This document shows positions 16,910 through 26,235 of a DNA stretch of 36,885 nt, in pieces. The translations under genes were made by a program, and so were the position numbers. This DNA is from Alphaproteobacteria bacterium (GTDB lineage Bacteria > Pseudomonadota > Alphaproteobacteria > Puniceispirillales > Puniceispirillaceae), in contig JADHLH010000015.1 of the NCBI GenBank assembly GCA_016780765.1, positions 1 to 36,885 on the forward strand, written 5' to 3'. The notes under the pieces were generated by a model. It made no database searches. It was not told where the DNA came from and worked only from the letters and a program-made list of their open reading frames with translations. Numbering within the stretch: position 1 is the stretch's first letter; each line of letters starts with the position of its first letter.

Positions 16910-17024
16910 GATGCCTGAAACTTATCGCAGTGCGCAGGCTTTTGCCACAGCGAAACACGCCAAACGGGAATCATCCCGCAGGATCATCGGGGACATGGCA
17001 GGGAGACTCGGACATGTGAGAAGC

Positions 17025-17114
17025 GGAAGACTGAACGACCCGCAAAAAGCCAGCCCTGGCTGCTTCCTCTCGGACCTGACCGGTTAGACAGGCGCTGCGT
17101 CCATCCAGCCTTCC
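17025..17114 (-). ncRNA. ffs: Signal recognition particle RNA (4.5S, small bacterial type)
   Basis: The minus strand carries the SRP core GGTCAGGTCC-GAGA-GGAAGCAGCC, which is the Ffh-binding hairpin with a GNRA tetraloop. E. coli has GGAA in the same place. The flanks close into one long hairpin. GGAAGGCTGGATGG (17114-17101) pairs with TCGTTCAGTCTTCC (17038-17025) over 14 consecutive pairs including G-U pairs. Both internal arms between outer stem and core are 19 nt. Length of about 90-97 nt fits the small bacterial SRP class. Location just upstream of dnaX is a known arrangement. The exact ends are approximate. Confidence 0.92.
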
Positions 17115-17121
17115 TGACCCC

Positions 17122-17150
17122 TATATGGCCGAAAGCGGGTGAGCCGACAA
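17122..17150 (-). promoter_or_regulatory. Predicted promoter of the SRP RNA gene
   Basis: On the minus strand, TTGTCG (17150-17145) and CATATA (17127-17122) are separated by 17 bp. They lie immediately before the predicted RNA 5' end near 17114. The -10 match is only moderate. Confidence 0.4.
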
Positions 17151-17169
17151 GCCCTTAATGGCGGTGGTT

Positions 17170-18024
17170 TCAGTCAGCGTTGCGCGCGCTGCCGGCCGGA
17201 TAGGTGCCAAGGATCGACACCGCGCCATCTTCGCAGTAGAAGCGCAATTCCTCCATCGCCAGCTGCATCGCCAACGAATCGATATGGCCCTCAACATCAA
17301 CGTAGAACTGGGCCGATGCTGAAGAGCCGGGCCGCATATAGCTTTCCAGCTTTGTCAGGTTCACACCATTTGTGGCGAACCCACCAAGCGCCTTGTAAAG
17401 GGCTGCTGGCACGCTGCGCACGGTAAAGACCATGGTCGTCAGCATTGCCATATCGCTCAGCGGCGGCGTTTCAGCTTCACGCGACATGACCAGAAAGCGC
17501 GTTGTGTTGCGCTCGGCATCCTCGGCATTTTCGACCAGCGTTTCCAGACCGTAGATTTCACCGGCAAGGGACGAGGCAATGGCACCGATCTTCGGATCAT
17601 TCCAGGCGGCCACGTCCTTTGCCGCACCGGCCGTATCGGGATGTACCATCTGGCGCAACCCCAGTTTGTGCAGCCGCTTGCGGCATTGGGCCAGCCCCTG
17701 CGCATGGCTATGCACCTCAACCAGCGTATCAAGGCTTGCGCCTTTTGGAGCCAGAAGCCGGTGGTTCACCGGTTGAAAATGCTCGGCAATGATAAACAGT
17801 CCGGATTCCGGCAACAGGTGATGGATGTCGGTAACCCGGCCGGCAATCGAATTTTCGACCGGCACCATGGCAAGACCGGCCCGTCCTTCCTGAACACTCA
17901 GGATCATCTCCTCAAAAGAGGCGCAGGCCAGCGGGATCATCTCCGGTTTTACGGCGGCGCATGACATATGCGAATAGGCGCCGGGAACGCCCTGAAAGGC
18001 GATGATGTTTATTGGATCGGTCAT
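17170..18024 (-). CDS. pheA: Prephenate dehydratase (monofunctional, with ACT domain)
   Basis: The enzyme converts prephenate to phenylpyruvate in phenylalanine synthesis. It has 284 residues, the length of a stand-alone prephenate dehydratase without a chorismate mutase domain. Conserved blocks are FQGVPGAYSH (about 10-19), MVPVENSIAGRV (about 53-64), HSHAQGLAQC (about 105-114) and the catalytic TRF motif (175-177). A C-terminal ACT domain (about 195-278) with LTKLESYMR would mediate phenylalanine feedback inhibition. It lies 98 bp downstream of kdsB. Confidence 0.95.
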   Translation of the reverse strand: MTDPINIIAFQGVPGAYSHMSCAAVKPEMIPLACASFEEMILSVQEGRAGLAMVPVENSIAGRVTDIHHLLPESGLFIIAEHFQPVNHRLLAPKGASLDTLVEVHSHAQGLAQCRKRLHKLGLRQMVHPDTAGAAKDVAAWNDPKIGAIASSLAGEIYGLETLVENAEDAERNTTRFLVMSREAETPPLSDMAMLTTMVFTVRSVPAALYKALGGFATNGVNLTKLESYMRPGSSASAQFYVDVEGHIDSLAMQLAMEELRFYCEDGAVSILGTYPAGSARNAD

Positions 18025-18122
18025 GGCTGTCTGTCTGCGTGGCGCGTTAGGTGCGTGGCTGGATGCCGTGGCGGAGTATCATTGGCTGGCAGGGAGCTGT
18101 CAATATCGGGTGCCAATGCGAA

Positions 18123-18881
18123 TCAGGTTCCAGCGAGGCGCAGGCGTGCGGCGTCCAGATCATCTGGTGTATCGATGCCGCCGGGGGCTTGATCAATCTC
18201 GGCAACCGCGATGACCATGCCGGCTTCGATCGCCCGCAACTGTTCCAGCCTTTCGGACAATTCCAGCGGTGACGGCGGCAGGGCGACAAAGGCAGTCAAT
18301 GCTGACCGCCACCAGCCATAGACGCCAATATGGTGATATTTGGGGGCCGGTCCCGTCGGCACTGCCGCGCGGCTGAAATAATGCGCTGTGCCGATCCGGC
18401 TGGCAGACGGGTCTGGCTGTGGTGCCCAGGTGACAACGGCCTTTACCACCTGCTCGCGCGCCACCTCTTCGTCGCTGGCTGGTGTGACAAGAGTTGCCAG
18501 CGCGGCATCCTGATTCGCCATGGCGGCCAGCAATGCATGCGGCACTGCCGGATCAAGTTCCGGCAGATCACCCTGCAGATTCAAAATGGCATCATGGCAG
18601 TGATCAGGATCAATGGTCTCTGCTGCCTCGAACACACGGTCCGATCCGGACGGGTGATCGGCGCGGGTCATCACCGCTTTGCCGCCAGCATCCTGAATGA
18701 CGGCGGCTATGTCCGCATGGTCGGTGGCCACCCATACCGGTGCCAGATCGGCTTCGACGGCGCGTTCCCAGACATGCTGAATCATCGGCTTGCCAGCAAG
18801 ATCGGCAAGCGGTTTGTCGGGCAGGCGCGAGGCTGCCATACGGGCTGGAATGATGATCACAGGTGACGTCGGGTTACTCAT
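18123..18881 (-). CDS. kdsB: 3-deoxy-manno-octulosonate cytidylyltransferase (CMP-Kdo synthetase)
   Basis: KdsB activates Kdo with CTP for the inner core of lipopolysaccharide. It has 252 residues from the ATG at 18881, matching family length; the open frame upstream to 19115 has no support. The nucleotide-binding start IIIPARMAASRLPDKPLADL is diagnostic. GKPMIQHVWERA, TRADHPSGSDRVFEA and NLQGDLPELDP (a QGD/QGDEP-type motif) are also visible. The gene implies an LPS-bearing outer membrane. Confidence 0.95.
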   Translation of the reverse strand: MSNPTSPVIIIPARMAASRLPDKPLADLAGKPMIQHVWERAVEADLAPVWVATDHADIAAVIQDAGGKAVMTRADHPSGSDRVFEAAETIDPDHCHDAILNLQGDLPELDPAVPHALLAAMANQDAALATLVTPASDEEVAREQVVKAVVTWAPQPDPSASRIGTAHYFSRAAVPTGPAPKYHHIGVYGWWRSALTAFVALPPSPLELSERLEQLRAIEAGMVIAVAEIDQAPGGIDTPDDLDAARLRLAGT

Positions 18882-19041
18882 AATGCGGCAATTCATCACA
18901 TAAATGCGGGTTTGCCTAGGCAAATGCGTCAAATCGGCGTTGCGGGGCTTGAGAGCGCTGCGCAATTTCGCTAGAAGATTGGCCTGCGGTTGTGTGCCTG
19001 ACCGTGGATGTGAGGGGAGCTCCCGACAGGGAGATACAAGC

Positions 19042-19611
19042 ATGGATGAACTTGGTCTCAATAAATTATTTGCTGCGTTTCTGGTGGCCGGCCTGCTGCT
19101 TATGACGGGTATCAAACTTGCCGATGTCCTGGTGCCGCATTCCGAACTGCAACAGAATGCCTATGTCATCGAAGTGCCGGAGGGTGGCAGCGATGCCGCT
19201 GCGCCGCCCGTTGACAAGGGTCCCGAGCCGATTCTGGCCATGCTGGCCAGCGCGGATGCGGTTGCTGGTGAAAAGCTGGCAAAGAAATGCGTTGCCTGTC
19301 ATGTGTTCGACTCAGGTGGTGCCAACAAGGTTGGCCCGGCATTGTGGAACATCGTCAATACTGACAAGGGTGTTGCTGACGGCTTTGCCTATTCGAAGGC
19401 GCTGGCCGAATTTGGCGGGGCGTGGGATTACGCCGCGCTCAACCTGTTCCTTGCCAAGCCGAAGGCGTATATCTCGGGCACCAAGATGAATTTTGCCGGT
19501 CTGAAAAAGCCGCAAGACCGGGCCAATATGATCGCCTATCTTCGTCAACAGGCAGATGCGCCAGCAGCCCTGCCAAGCGAAACCGAGATCGCTGCCGAAA
19601 GCGGAAGCTGA
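19042..19611 (+). CDS. Membrane-anchored class I cytochrome c
   Basis: This 189-residue protein has one N-terminal membrane helix (about 8-30) that probably stays as an anchor. A linker of about 40 residues follows, then a cytochrome c domain. Heme attachment is CVACH (C83, C86, H87), and the likely axial methionine is M149 in SGTKMNF. The layout resembles the CycM/cytochrome c552 type found in alphaproteobacteria, which shuttles electrons between bc1 and terminal oxidases; that role is inferred. AGGGAGA precedes the ATG. It lies 6 bp before the HisN-like gene. Confidence 0.9.
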   Translation: MDELGLNKLFAAFLVAGLLLMTGIKLADVLVPHSELQQNAYVIEVPEGGSDAAAPPVDKGPEPILAMLASADAVAGEKLAKKCVACHVFDSGGANKVGPALWNIVNTDKGVADGFAYSKALAEFGGAWDYAALNLFLAKPKAYISGTKMNFAGLKKPQDRANMIAYLRQQADAPAALPSETEIAAESGS

Positions 19612-19617
19612 TCGCGT

Positions 19618-20451
19618 ATGGCAGGTGATACCGCCGATACGCCCGAAACCGGCAGGAACCGCACGCACAGCCAGCTCAGCGATGCCGAGCTGGCTGACTT
19701 TTTGGCCGGGCTGTCCGCCGTCAGCAGACCGGTGATTTGCGACTGGTTTCGCGGCAGTGAGGCGGTGGAATGGAAGCCCGATGCATCGCCGGTAACGCGC
19801 GCTGACAAAGCTGCCGAAACGGCATTGCGCGCCGCCATTGAAGCCCGCTTTCCAGATGATGCCATTCTTGGTGAAGAACACGCGGCCCGCCCTGGCAGCG
19901 GCAAGACCGGATATTCATGGGTGATTGATCCGATTGACGGCACCCGCGCCTTTGTCTGCGGGCGGCCGGTATTCGGCACGCTGGTCGGGCTGGTTGATGG
20001 CACCACCCCGGTCGCGGGACTGATCGACATGCCGATGCTGGATGAATGCTATGTGGGTGTTGGTGGCAAGACGGTGCTGAATGGGGCGGCAGCAACCACC
20101 AGTCAGGTGACCAGTCTGGCGCGGGCGCGCATTGCCAGCACGGCACCCGAAGCCCTGCTTGCCGACAGTCTCGCCGCGTTCAACCGGATGGTGGATCAGG
20201 CGGCGATCACCGTATATGGCGGGGATTGTCACAATTATGCGCTGCTGGCAGCCGGGCATCTGGATCTGGTGCTGGAAGACGGTCTTGCCACGCATGACAT
20301 CATGGGTGTTGTCGAGGTGGTGCGCGGTGCTGGTGGTATCATCACTGACAAGCAGGGCGCGCCCGTGTCGCTTGACGGGACCAGCAGCCTGCTTGCCGCG
20401 GCGACGCCGGCGCTTCACGCCGAAGCGCTGCGCATCGTGAAGGCCGTATGA
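19618..20451 (+). CDS. hisN: Inositol-monophosphatase-family phosphatase, probably histidinol-phosphatase
   Basis: This is a metal-dependent phosphatase of 277 residues. The metal site is formed by GEEH (E86/E87), DPIDGTRAF (D104, D107) and the C-terminal HDIMG motif. The segment DPIDGTRAFVCGRPVFGTL is typical of the HisN subgroup, which dephosphorylates histidinol phosphate in histidine synthesis. Generic inositol or sugar phosphatase activity is the alternative. It follows the cytochrome gene at 6 bp. Confidence 0.78.
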   Translation: MAGDTADTPETGRNRTHSQLSDAELADFLAGLSAVSRPVICDWFRGSEAVEWKPDASPVTRADKAAETALRAAIEARFPDDAILGEEHAARPGSGKTGYSWVIDPIDGTRAFVCGRPVFGTLVGLVDGTTPVAGLIDMPMLDECYVGVGGKTVLNGAAATTSQVTSLARARIASTAPEALLADSLAAFNRMVDQAAITVYGGDCHNYALLAAGHLDLVLEDGLATHDIMGVVEVVRGAGGIITDKQGAPVSLDGTSSLLAAATPALHAEALRIVKAV

Positions 20452-20496
20452 TGCGCCATATCCCGTTCATTATGCACTTTCCGGACATGTATTGAG

Positions 20497-21426
20497 ATGA
20501 TTCGCATCGGGTTTTATGGAAGTGATGTCGATATCGATTTGTGGCGCGCAGCGTTGAAGACACGCCTGCCATCCTTCGAGATTGCGCGTCTTCTTGATGA
20601 TGCTGGCCAGCAATGCGATGTGGCGCTGGTCTGGGCCCCGCCGCCGGGCGCGCTGAGCGACTGTGCCAACCTGCTTGGTATCATCATGCAGGGGCAGGGT
20701 GTTGATCATATGATGCGTGATGAAACGGTGCCGCGCAGCGTGCCGCTGGTGCGGCTTGTCGATCCGGACATGTCGAATGCGCTCAGCCATTGGGCGATAT
20801 TGTGCGCGCTGGATTTTTGGCGTGATGCTGATCATTACCGGACCGCACAGGCAGACCGCAGATGGGACCCGCGCCCGCAGCGTACGGCCACCGGTGGACA
20901 GGTCGGCATTCTGGGCACTGGTGCCATTGGCAGCGTGATTGCCAGCCGGTTTGCCGCACTGGGCTTTTCAGTGCGCGGTTTTGCCCGCTCGGAACGCCAT
21001 ATCGAGGGTGTGGAGATGTTTGCTGGCGGTGATCAGCTGGCCGCTTTTGCCGACGGGCTGGATATCGTGGTATCGGTGTTGCCGCTGACCCCGGATACGA
21101 CCGGCATCATCAATGCGGATTTTCTGGCCCGGATGTCGGCTCGCGCCTTTGTCATCAATGGCGGCCGCGGGCCGCAGATTGTCGATGATGACTTGCTGGC
21201 GGCCCTTGACAGCGGGCATATCGGGGGTGCGGCGCTGGATGTATTTGCCGTTGAACCGCTGCCGCAGGATCATCGCTACTGGACGCATCCATCGGTGCGT
21301 GTCTGGCCGCATGTGGCCGCGCAGACGAATGCCGATACCGCAGCCGATCAGGTGGCGGCGGCGATCATCAGCATGATGGACGGGCAGGTTCCGGCCAATA
21401 TGGTGGACTGGTCACGCGGCTATTAG
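20497..21426 (+). CDS. D-isomer 2-hydroxyacid dehydrogenase, glyoxylate/hydroxypyruvate reductase A type
   Basis: This 309-residue NAD(P)H-dependent dehydrogenase fits the GhrA subgroup by length. The dinucleotide motif is GILGTGAIGSVIA (about 138-150). The catalytic triad is R224 (NGGRGPQ), E253 (AVEPLP) and H272 (WPHVAAQT). It probably reduces glyoxylate or hydroxypyruvate; substrate preference cannot be read directly. It is convergent with pepA, 18 bp away. Confidence 0.85.
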   Translation: MIRIGFYGSDVDIDLWRAALKTRLPSFEIARLLDDAGQQCDVALVWAPPPGALSDCANLLGIIMQGQGVDHMMRDETVPRSVPLVRLVDPDMSNALSHWAILCALDFWRDADHYRTAQADRRWDPRPQRTATGGQVGILGTGAIGSVIASRFAALGFSVRGFARSERHIEGVEMFAGGDQLAAFADGLDIVVSVLPLTPDTTGIINADFLARMSARAFVINGGRGPQIVDDDLLAALDSGHIGGAALDVFAVEPLPQDHRYWTHPSVRVWPHVAAQTNADTAADQVAAAIISMMDGQVPANMVDWSRGY

Positions 21427-21444
21427 CGGCATAAGACCCCAGAT

Positions 21445-22899
21445 TCAAGCGAGACCGCAGATATAGTGGAACAGCGCGCGAAGCCCCATGGCCTCACCGC
21501 CTTTTGGCCGGCCAGCGCGCGATCCAAGATTCCATGCCATCACATCAACATGCGCCCAGTTTGTGGATTTGCCGGCAAAGCGGCGCAGAAACAGCGCAGC
21601 GGTAATCGCCCCGCCATATCCCGATGCGCCAGTGCTGGACAGGGCTACATGGCCGCCATCGAGATGGCGTTCATACGGATCAAACAGCGGCAAGCGCCAC
21701 AGCGGATCATCGGCCGCGTTGCTGGCAGCCAGAATGCCGTCGGCGGTCGCATCCTGATTGCAGAACAGGGCTGGCAGTTCGGTGCCAAGCGCGACCCGCG
21801 CCGCACCTGTCAGCGTGGCAAAGTCAATCATGAAATCGGGCGTATCCTCGAGCGCCAGGCTGAGCGCATCGGCAAGAACAAGCCGTCCTTCAGCATCGGT
21901 GTTGCCGACCTCAACCGCAATACCGGCGCGTGTATCAATGACATCAAGGGGCCGCATGGCGCGCTCCGACACCGCGTTTTCAGCAGCCGGTACCAGAACG
22001 CGAAGCTGCAATTGCAGCCCGCTTTCCATGATGGCCGATGCCAGACCCAGCACGGTTGCCGCCCCGCCCATGTCCTTTTTCATCAGCTCCATCGCCTTTG
22101 ACGGCTTCAGGTCAAGGCCGCCGGAATCAAAGGTGATGCCCTTGCCGACAAGGGTGATTTTCGGACCGGCTTTACCCCAGCGCATATCAATCAGCCGCGG
22201 GGCAATTTCGGCGGCGCGTCCGACGGTGTGAATGGCCGGAAAATCTGTTTCAAGGGCGGTGCCACTGGTGACCGCGATCGTGGCACCATGTTCATCGGCA
22301 AGGTGGCGTGCGGCGGCTTCAAGGCCGGCCGGAGTCATATGGTTTGGTGGCATATTGATCAGATCGCGGCAGAAACTGACCCCGCGCGCAACACCTGAAA
22401 GTCGGGCAGCATCATCGCCGGTCTCTGGCAATACAAGACGACGCCCCGGCAGGGTATCGCTGTCACCGCCACGAAACGCATCAAACCGGTATTGGGCCAA
22501 CGCCCATCCAAGAGCAAAATCTGCGGGATCAATCGGGGCGCTGGCTGCCGGGTTATCTGTTGGCAGGTCAAGCTGCCAGGTGCCGGCAGGCAGTGCCCGT
22601 GCAATGGCCGCCGCATCCCAGATGGGGATATTGCCGATAATGCCGATGGCATCCATCGCAGGCCCGCCACCCGCTGTGTTGCCGAACAGGCTTTTGGTCA
22701 GCACCAGCGCGCTGCCGGACGTGCCGGTGAAGGCGTTAGCGGCAATCCAGTCCTGCAACGCAGCATCGCCAGCATCGCGCCAGGCGGTAAATTCTGCCGG
22801 TGTCATCAGGTGCAGCCGACGCGCTGTTTTATCCGGACCAACAAGACCGAGGCTTTCAAGTCCGCGCAGCTCTACATGTTTCATCGTCACATGTGTCAT
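21445..22899 (-). CDS. pepA: Leucyl aminopeptidase family protein (M17)
   Basis: This cytosolic metallo-aminopeptidase trims N-terminal residues from peptides. The metal-binding core has GKGITFDSGGLDLKPSKAME with KKDMGG after it. The signature NTDAEGRLVLADALSLA carries the bicarbonate-site Arg and two acidic ligands. From the ATG at 22899 it has 484 residues, normal for the family. That start has AGGAAA at suitable spacing; a second ATG five codons later (22884) does not. It starts 5 bp after the MATE gene stop, so the two are probably cotranscribed. Confidence 0.92.
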   Translation of the reverse strand: MTHVTMKHVELRGLESLGLVGPDKTARRLHLMTPAEFTAWRDAGDAALQDWIAANAFTGTSGSALVLTKSLFGNTAGGGPAMDAIGIIGNIPIWDAAAIARALPAGTWQLDLPTDNPAASAPIDPADFALGWALAQYRFDAFRGGDSDTLPGRRLVLPETGDDAARLSGVARGVSFCRDLINMPPNHMTPAGLEAAARHLADEHGATIAVTSGTALETDFPAIHTVGRAAEIAPRLIDMRWGKAGPKITLVGKGITFDSGGLDLKPSKAMELMKKDMGGAATVLGLASAIMESGLQLQLRVLVPAAENAVSERAMRPLDVIDTRAGIAVEVGNTDAEGRLVLADALSLALEDTPDFMIDFATLTGAARVALGTELPALFCNQDATADGILAASNAADDPLWRLPLFDPYERHLDGGHVALSSTGASGYGGAITAALFLRRFAGKSTNWAHVDVMAWNLGSRAGRPKGGEAMGLRALFHYICGLA

Positions 22900-22904
22900 C
22901 GTCG

Positions 22905-24314
22905 TCAGTTTCCTGTTTCTGGAGTGCCGGCGCGCCGCCGGACGTGATGCATCCGCCATTGCAGGGTCAGACCCCGCACACCCAGATATAGGGTGAAGGC
23001 CCCCAGAATGCCATTCAGGCCGAAATCACGCAGCATCAGAACCAGCACGACATAACCGGCTGCCGACAGGATCATCGCGTTGCGCATGTCACGGCTGCAC
23101 ATCGCCCCGACAAAGATGCCATCCATCTGGAACGCAAGAAATGATGCCGGTGCCAGCAGGACCAGCCAGTGCCAATGCTGCAATGTCATGGCGGCAAGAT
23201 CGGGCTGGGTGGTCATCATCGCCACAAAGACCGGCCCGCCCAGCCAGACAACAGCGGCAATCGCCACCGCCGACAGTCCGGCCAGAATATTGGTGCGGCG
23301 TACCACGCGGTCCAGCATCGGCCGGTTCTGCCGTCCGATTGCCTCGCCAACCAGTGCCTCTGCTGCATGCGCGTACCCGTCGAGGCCGAATGCAATCAGC
23401 CCGAACATCACCAGATAGAGCTGTGCACTGGCCAGGGTCAGATCACCAAGGCTGGCAGCAGAGTTCAGAAGCACCGCTTCGCTGGCCAGCAGCAGAAAGG
23501 TACGGATGACAAGATCGCTGCCAGTGTGGAAGAACCGGGTGAAGGCGTCGCGGTCAAACCAGGCGGGTCGCCATTGAAGACTGCGCCGCAAGACACCTGC
23601 CAGAATATCGCGCCACTGCCAGCGGAGTAATGCCAGCGTGAAGACCAACCCCATCCATTGTGCCGCGACCGAGGCCAGTGCCACGCCCTCAATCTGCATG
23701 CCAAGGCCCAGCACGAAGGTGACGTTCAGCACCAGATTGCCGACATTCACCAGCGTGATCTGCAGCATCACAAGCCGCATTTGCTGACGCCCGAACAGAC
23801 ATCCCAGCAACACCGCATTGCACAGCGCCGCCGGCACGGCAAACAGCCGGATATCGATATAGGTCTTCATCAGCGATTCGACCGTGTCACTGGCAGTCAG
23901 CAGGGTGCCAGCCGCCAGATGAACAAGCGGCATCAGCGCTATGATCGCGCAGCCCAGAAGAAAGGCAACAAACATGCCGCGCACCAGATGATGCTCAATG
24001 GCAGCATTATCGCCGCGCCCATGGGCCTGGGCCACCAGCCCGGTTGTGGCCATGCGCAGAAACCCGAAACCGAAATAGATGAAATTGAACACTAGACTGC
24101 CAAGCGCCGCACCGCCAACAAAACTGGGATCATCAAGCCGTCCCATCATGGCGGTATCGGCAGCACCAACAAGCGGGAAGGTTATGTTTGCCAGAAAGAC
24201 AGGCCAGCTGATCGACCAGATTCGCCGCCAGCTGGTATGCTGGTGCCAGTCGGCAGCAGCGGCCGTCTTGCTGCCTGCGGGTGGGCCGCCTTGTGATTGG
24301 TTGCTGTTATTCAT
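22905..24314 (-). CDS. MATE-family multidrug/toxin exporter (DinF-like)
   Basis: This 469-residue, strongly hydrophobic protein has about 12 predicted helices in two homologous halves, as in MATE/MOP-superfamily exporters. N-terminal ISWPVFLANITFPLVGAADT (about 34-53) matches the family entry helix, and the following MMGRLDDPSFVGGAALG is also typical. It would export substrates in exchange for Na+ or H+; the substrate is unknown. It is divergent from the glycosyltransferase cluster across 193 bp and upstream of pepA. Confidence 0.9.
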   Translation of the reverse strand: MNNSNQSQGGPPAGSKTAAAADWHQHTSWRRIWSISWPVFLANITFPLVGAADTAMMGRLDDPSFVGGAALGSLVFNFIYFGFGFLRMATTGLVAQAHGRGDNAAIEHHLVRGMFVAFLLGCAIIALMPLVHLAAGTLLTASDTVESLMKTYIDIRLFAVPAALCNAVLLGCLFGRQQMRLVMLQITLVNVGNLVLNVTFVLGLGMQIEGVALASVAAQWMGLVFTLALLRWQWRDILAGVLRRSLQWRPAWFDRDAFTRFFHTGSDLVIRTFLLLASEAVLLNSAASLGDLTLASAQLYLVMFGLIAFGLDGYAHAAEALVGEAIGRQNRPMLDRVVRRTNILAGLSAVAIAAVVWLGGPVFVAMMTTQPDLAAMTLQHWHWLVLLAPASFLAFQMDGIFVGAMCSRDMRNAMILSAAGYVVLVLMLRDFGLNGILGAFTLYLGVRGLTLQWRMHHVRRRAGTPETGN

Positions 24315-24507
24315 GTGGTGCCGTATTTCGATCTGGCTGAGGGTGGTGGCAGATGCTGTGCCGCGCCGACGAGGGTATGTGTCATGACATCCAAATGATA
24401 TAGCAAACCGCTGTTAAAAATGCTTTAAACGTCAGCGATGTCTTTGTTGTCAGCACATTTTGAACGCCGCCGGGGCAAGGCCGCCATAGGGGCCGGGGAA
24501 TGCGATC

Positions 24508-26190
24508 GTGTCCGTCTTGAGACATAAGACTGTCCTGTTGATGATTGCTGCGTTGCTTGGCGCGGCGGTGCTGATCGGGCATCAGACATTGCCGCCAATG
24601 GACCGTGATGAATCCCGCTTTGCGCAGGCTAGCAAACAGATGCTGAACAGTGGTGATCTGGTCACCATCCGTTTTCAGGACGAATTGCGGGCAAAGAAAC
24701 CAGCCGGCATTTACTGGCTGCAATCTGCATCGGCTGCGCTGTTTGGTGACGAGGATATCGCGCCCTACCGGTTGCCCAGCCTGCTGGCCATGTTGCTGAG
24801 CATCTATGGCACCTACCGGATTGCGCGCACGCTGTACAAGCCGCAACGCGCGGTGCTGGCTGCGGCGGCTTGCGGTGGTGCGTTGCTGGTCTTTGCCGAA
24901 GCGCATCTGGCAAAGACGGATTCGATGCTGATGTTGTGTTGTCTTCTGCAGCAATTCGCCCTGATGCGGATCTATCAGGGGTGGCAGAATGGCAGGCGGC
25001 TGCCCTACTGGTCCTATATGGGGGTCTGGTTGCCGATGGCTGCCGGCATTCTGATCAAGGGCCCGGTGGCACCGCTGCTGGCGCTGACGACAATTGCCGC
25101 GCTGTCTGCCTGGCACCGCGAGATCCGCTGGTTGCGGCTGATTCGGCCCCTGCGCGGGTTTGTGATCGTGGCGGCGCTGACCTTGCCTTGGGGTATTCTT
25201 GTGACGCTGGCGACCGATGGTGCCTTCCTTGATCTGGCCATTCGCGGAGACTTTGTTGCAAAGGTTCAGTCGGGTCAGGAATCGCATGGTGCGCCGCTTG
25301 GCACCTATCTGTTGCTGTTGCCGCTGTTGTTGTGGCCAGCCAGCCTGTTATTGCCACGCGCCATCAGTCAGGCCTCGCTGCTGTTGACTCATGTTGAAAG
25401 CCGCTTTCTGATCGCCTGGATTGTGCCATTCTGGCTGGTGATCGAACTGGTGCCAACCAAGCTGCCCCATTACCCGCTGCCGGTTGTACCGGCGCTGGCG
25501 GTGTTGCTTGTCTGCGCGGTTGATGCGCCCTTGGCAGGCAAGCTGAATGGCAAGTTTTCCGACCTGTTGCGTCGTTATGCCGGCATCGGGCTGGAATGGG
25601 CCATGCTGGCGGCGGGCCCGGTTCTTGGCATGGCGATGATCTGGGTGGCCCTGACATATGGCGGGGTGACAGGCGGGCGGGCTTTTGCCTTTGCCATGAT
25701 GGCCTGCGCGGCGATAGCCGGTGCGTTATTGTTTGGCATTCTGTGGCATCGCCAGGGCGGTATTCGACATGTCGCGGCTGTCATCGCATGTGGTGCAATC
25801 TTTCACTTCATCGTGATTGCCGGTCTGTTTCCTGCCCTGTCGCGGATTCATCTGGCCCGCGCAATTGATGCACAGCTGCATACAATGAAGACACCACCAG
25901 CGGCGATAGCGGCTGCCGGCATTCACGAGCCGTCACTGGTCTTTACGCTGGGCCGCGACCTGCTGCTTGTCGACGGGCAGGAGGCGGCACTGTTTCTGGC
26001 CGAGGCCCCAAATGGTCTGGCCATCATTGAGCAGACGCAAAACGCCGCCTTTGTCACCATGGCAGACGCATTGCAGCTTGATGTTTTGATGATCCACCAG
26101 CTTGAAGGGTTCAATATGTCGAAGGGAAGTGATGTGCGAATCTTTCTTTATCGTGCTGCGCCGTTTGACCCGAACGCCCCCAAGGGCTAA
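24508..26190 (+). CDS. ArnT/PMT-type (GT39/83) membrane glycosyltransferase
   Basis: This 560-residue polytopic protein belongs to the ArnT-like family. Members move a sugar from an undecaprenyl-phosphate donor to lipid A or another acceptor on the periplasmic face. The catalytic Asp-Glu pair sits in the first periplasmic loop, MDRDESRFAQAS (D34, E35). KKPAGIYWLQS (about 63-73) is the following conserved motif. About 10-12 helices are visible, with a C-terminal periplasmic segment. It starts with GTG. The adjacent GT2 and LAB_N genes suggest a lipid A sugar-modification set. Confidence 0.87.
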   Translation: MSVLRHKTVLLMIAALLGAAVLIGHQTLPPMDRDESRFAQASKQMLNSGDLVTIRFQDELRAKKPAGIYWLQSASAALFGDEDIAPYRLPSLLAMLLSIYGTYRIARTLYKPQRAVLAAAACGGALLVFAEAHLAKTDSMLMLCCLLQQFALMRIYQGWQNGRRLPYWSYMGVWLPMAAGILIKGPVAPLLALTTIAALSAWHREIRWLRLIRPLRGFVIVAALTLPWGILVTLATDGAFLDLAIRGDFVAKVQSGQESHGAPLGTYLLLLPLLLWPASLLLPRAISQASLLLTHVESRFLIAWIVPFWLVIELVPTKLPHYPLPVVPALAVLLVCAVDAPLAGKLNGKFSDLLRRYAGIGLEWAMLAAGPVLGMAMIWVALTYGGVTGGRAFAFAMMACAAIAGALLFGILWHRQGGIRHVAAVIACGAIFHFIVIAGLFPALSRIHLARAIDAQLHTMKTPPAAIAAAGIHEPSLVFTLGRDLLLVDGQEAALFLAEAPNGLAIIEQTQNAAFVTMADALQLDVLMIHQLEGFNMSKGSDVRIFLYRAAPFDPNAPKG

Positions 26191-26235
26191 GACAGTGGCT
26201 GGGTCAATAATTTCCTCTGAGTGCCGAGCTCCCGC

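Noticed and set aside
17042-17066. Rho-independent terminator at the T-run inside the SRP RNA region
   Set aside because: The local GCCAG/CTGGC pairing would leave a 2-nt loop, and the bases fit better as part of the SRP RNA 3' arm, which closes with a 14-pair outer stem further on.
24382-25287. Minus-strand open frame of 301 codons opposite the ArnT-like gene
   Set aside because: It is Gln/Arg/His-rich, as expected for the complement of a hydrophobic gene; no domain is visible.
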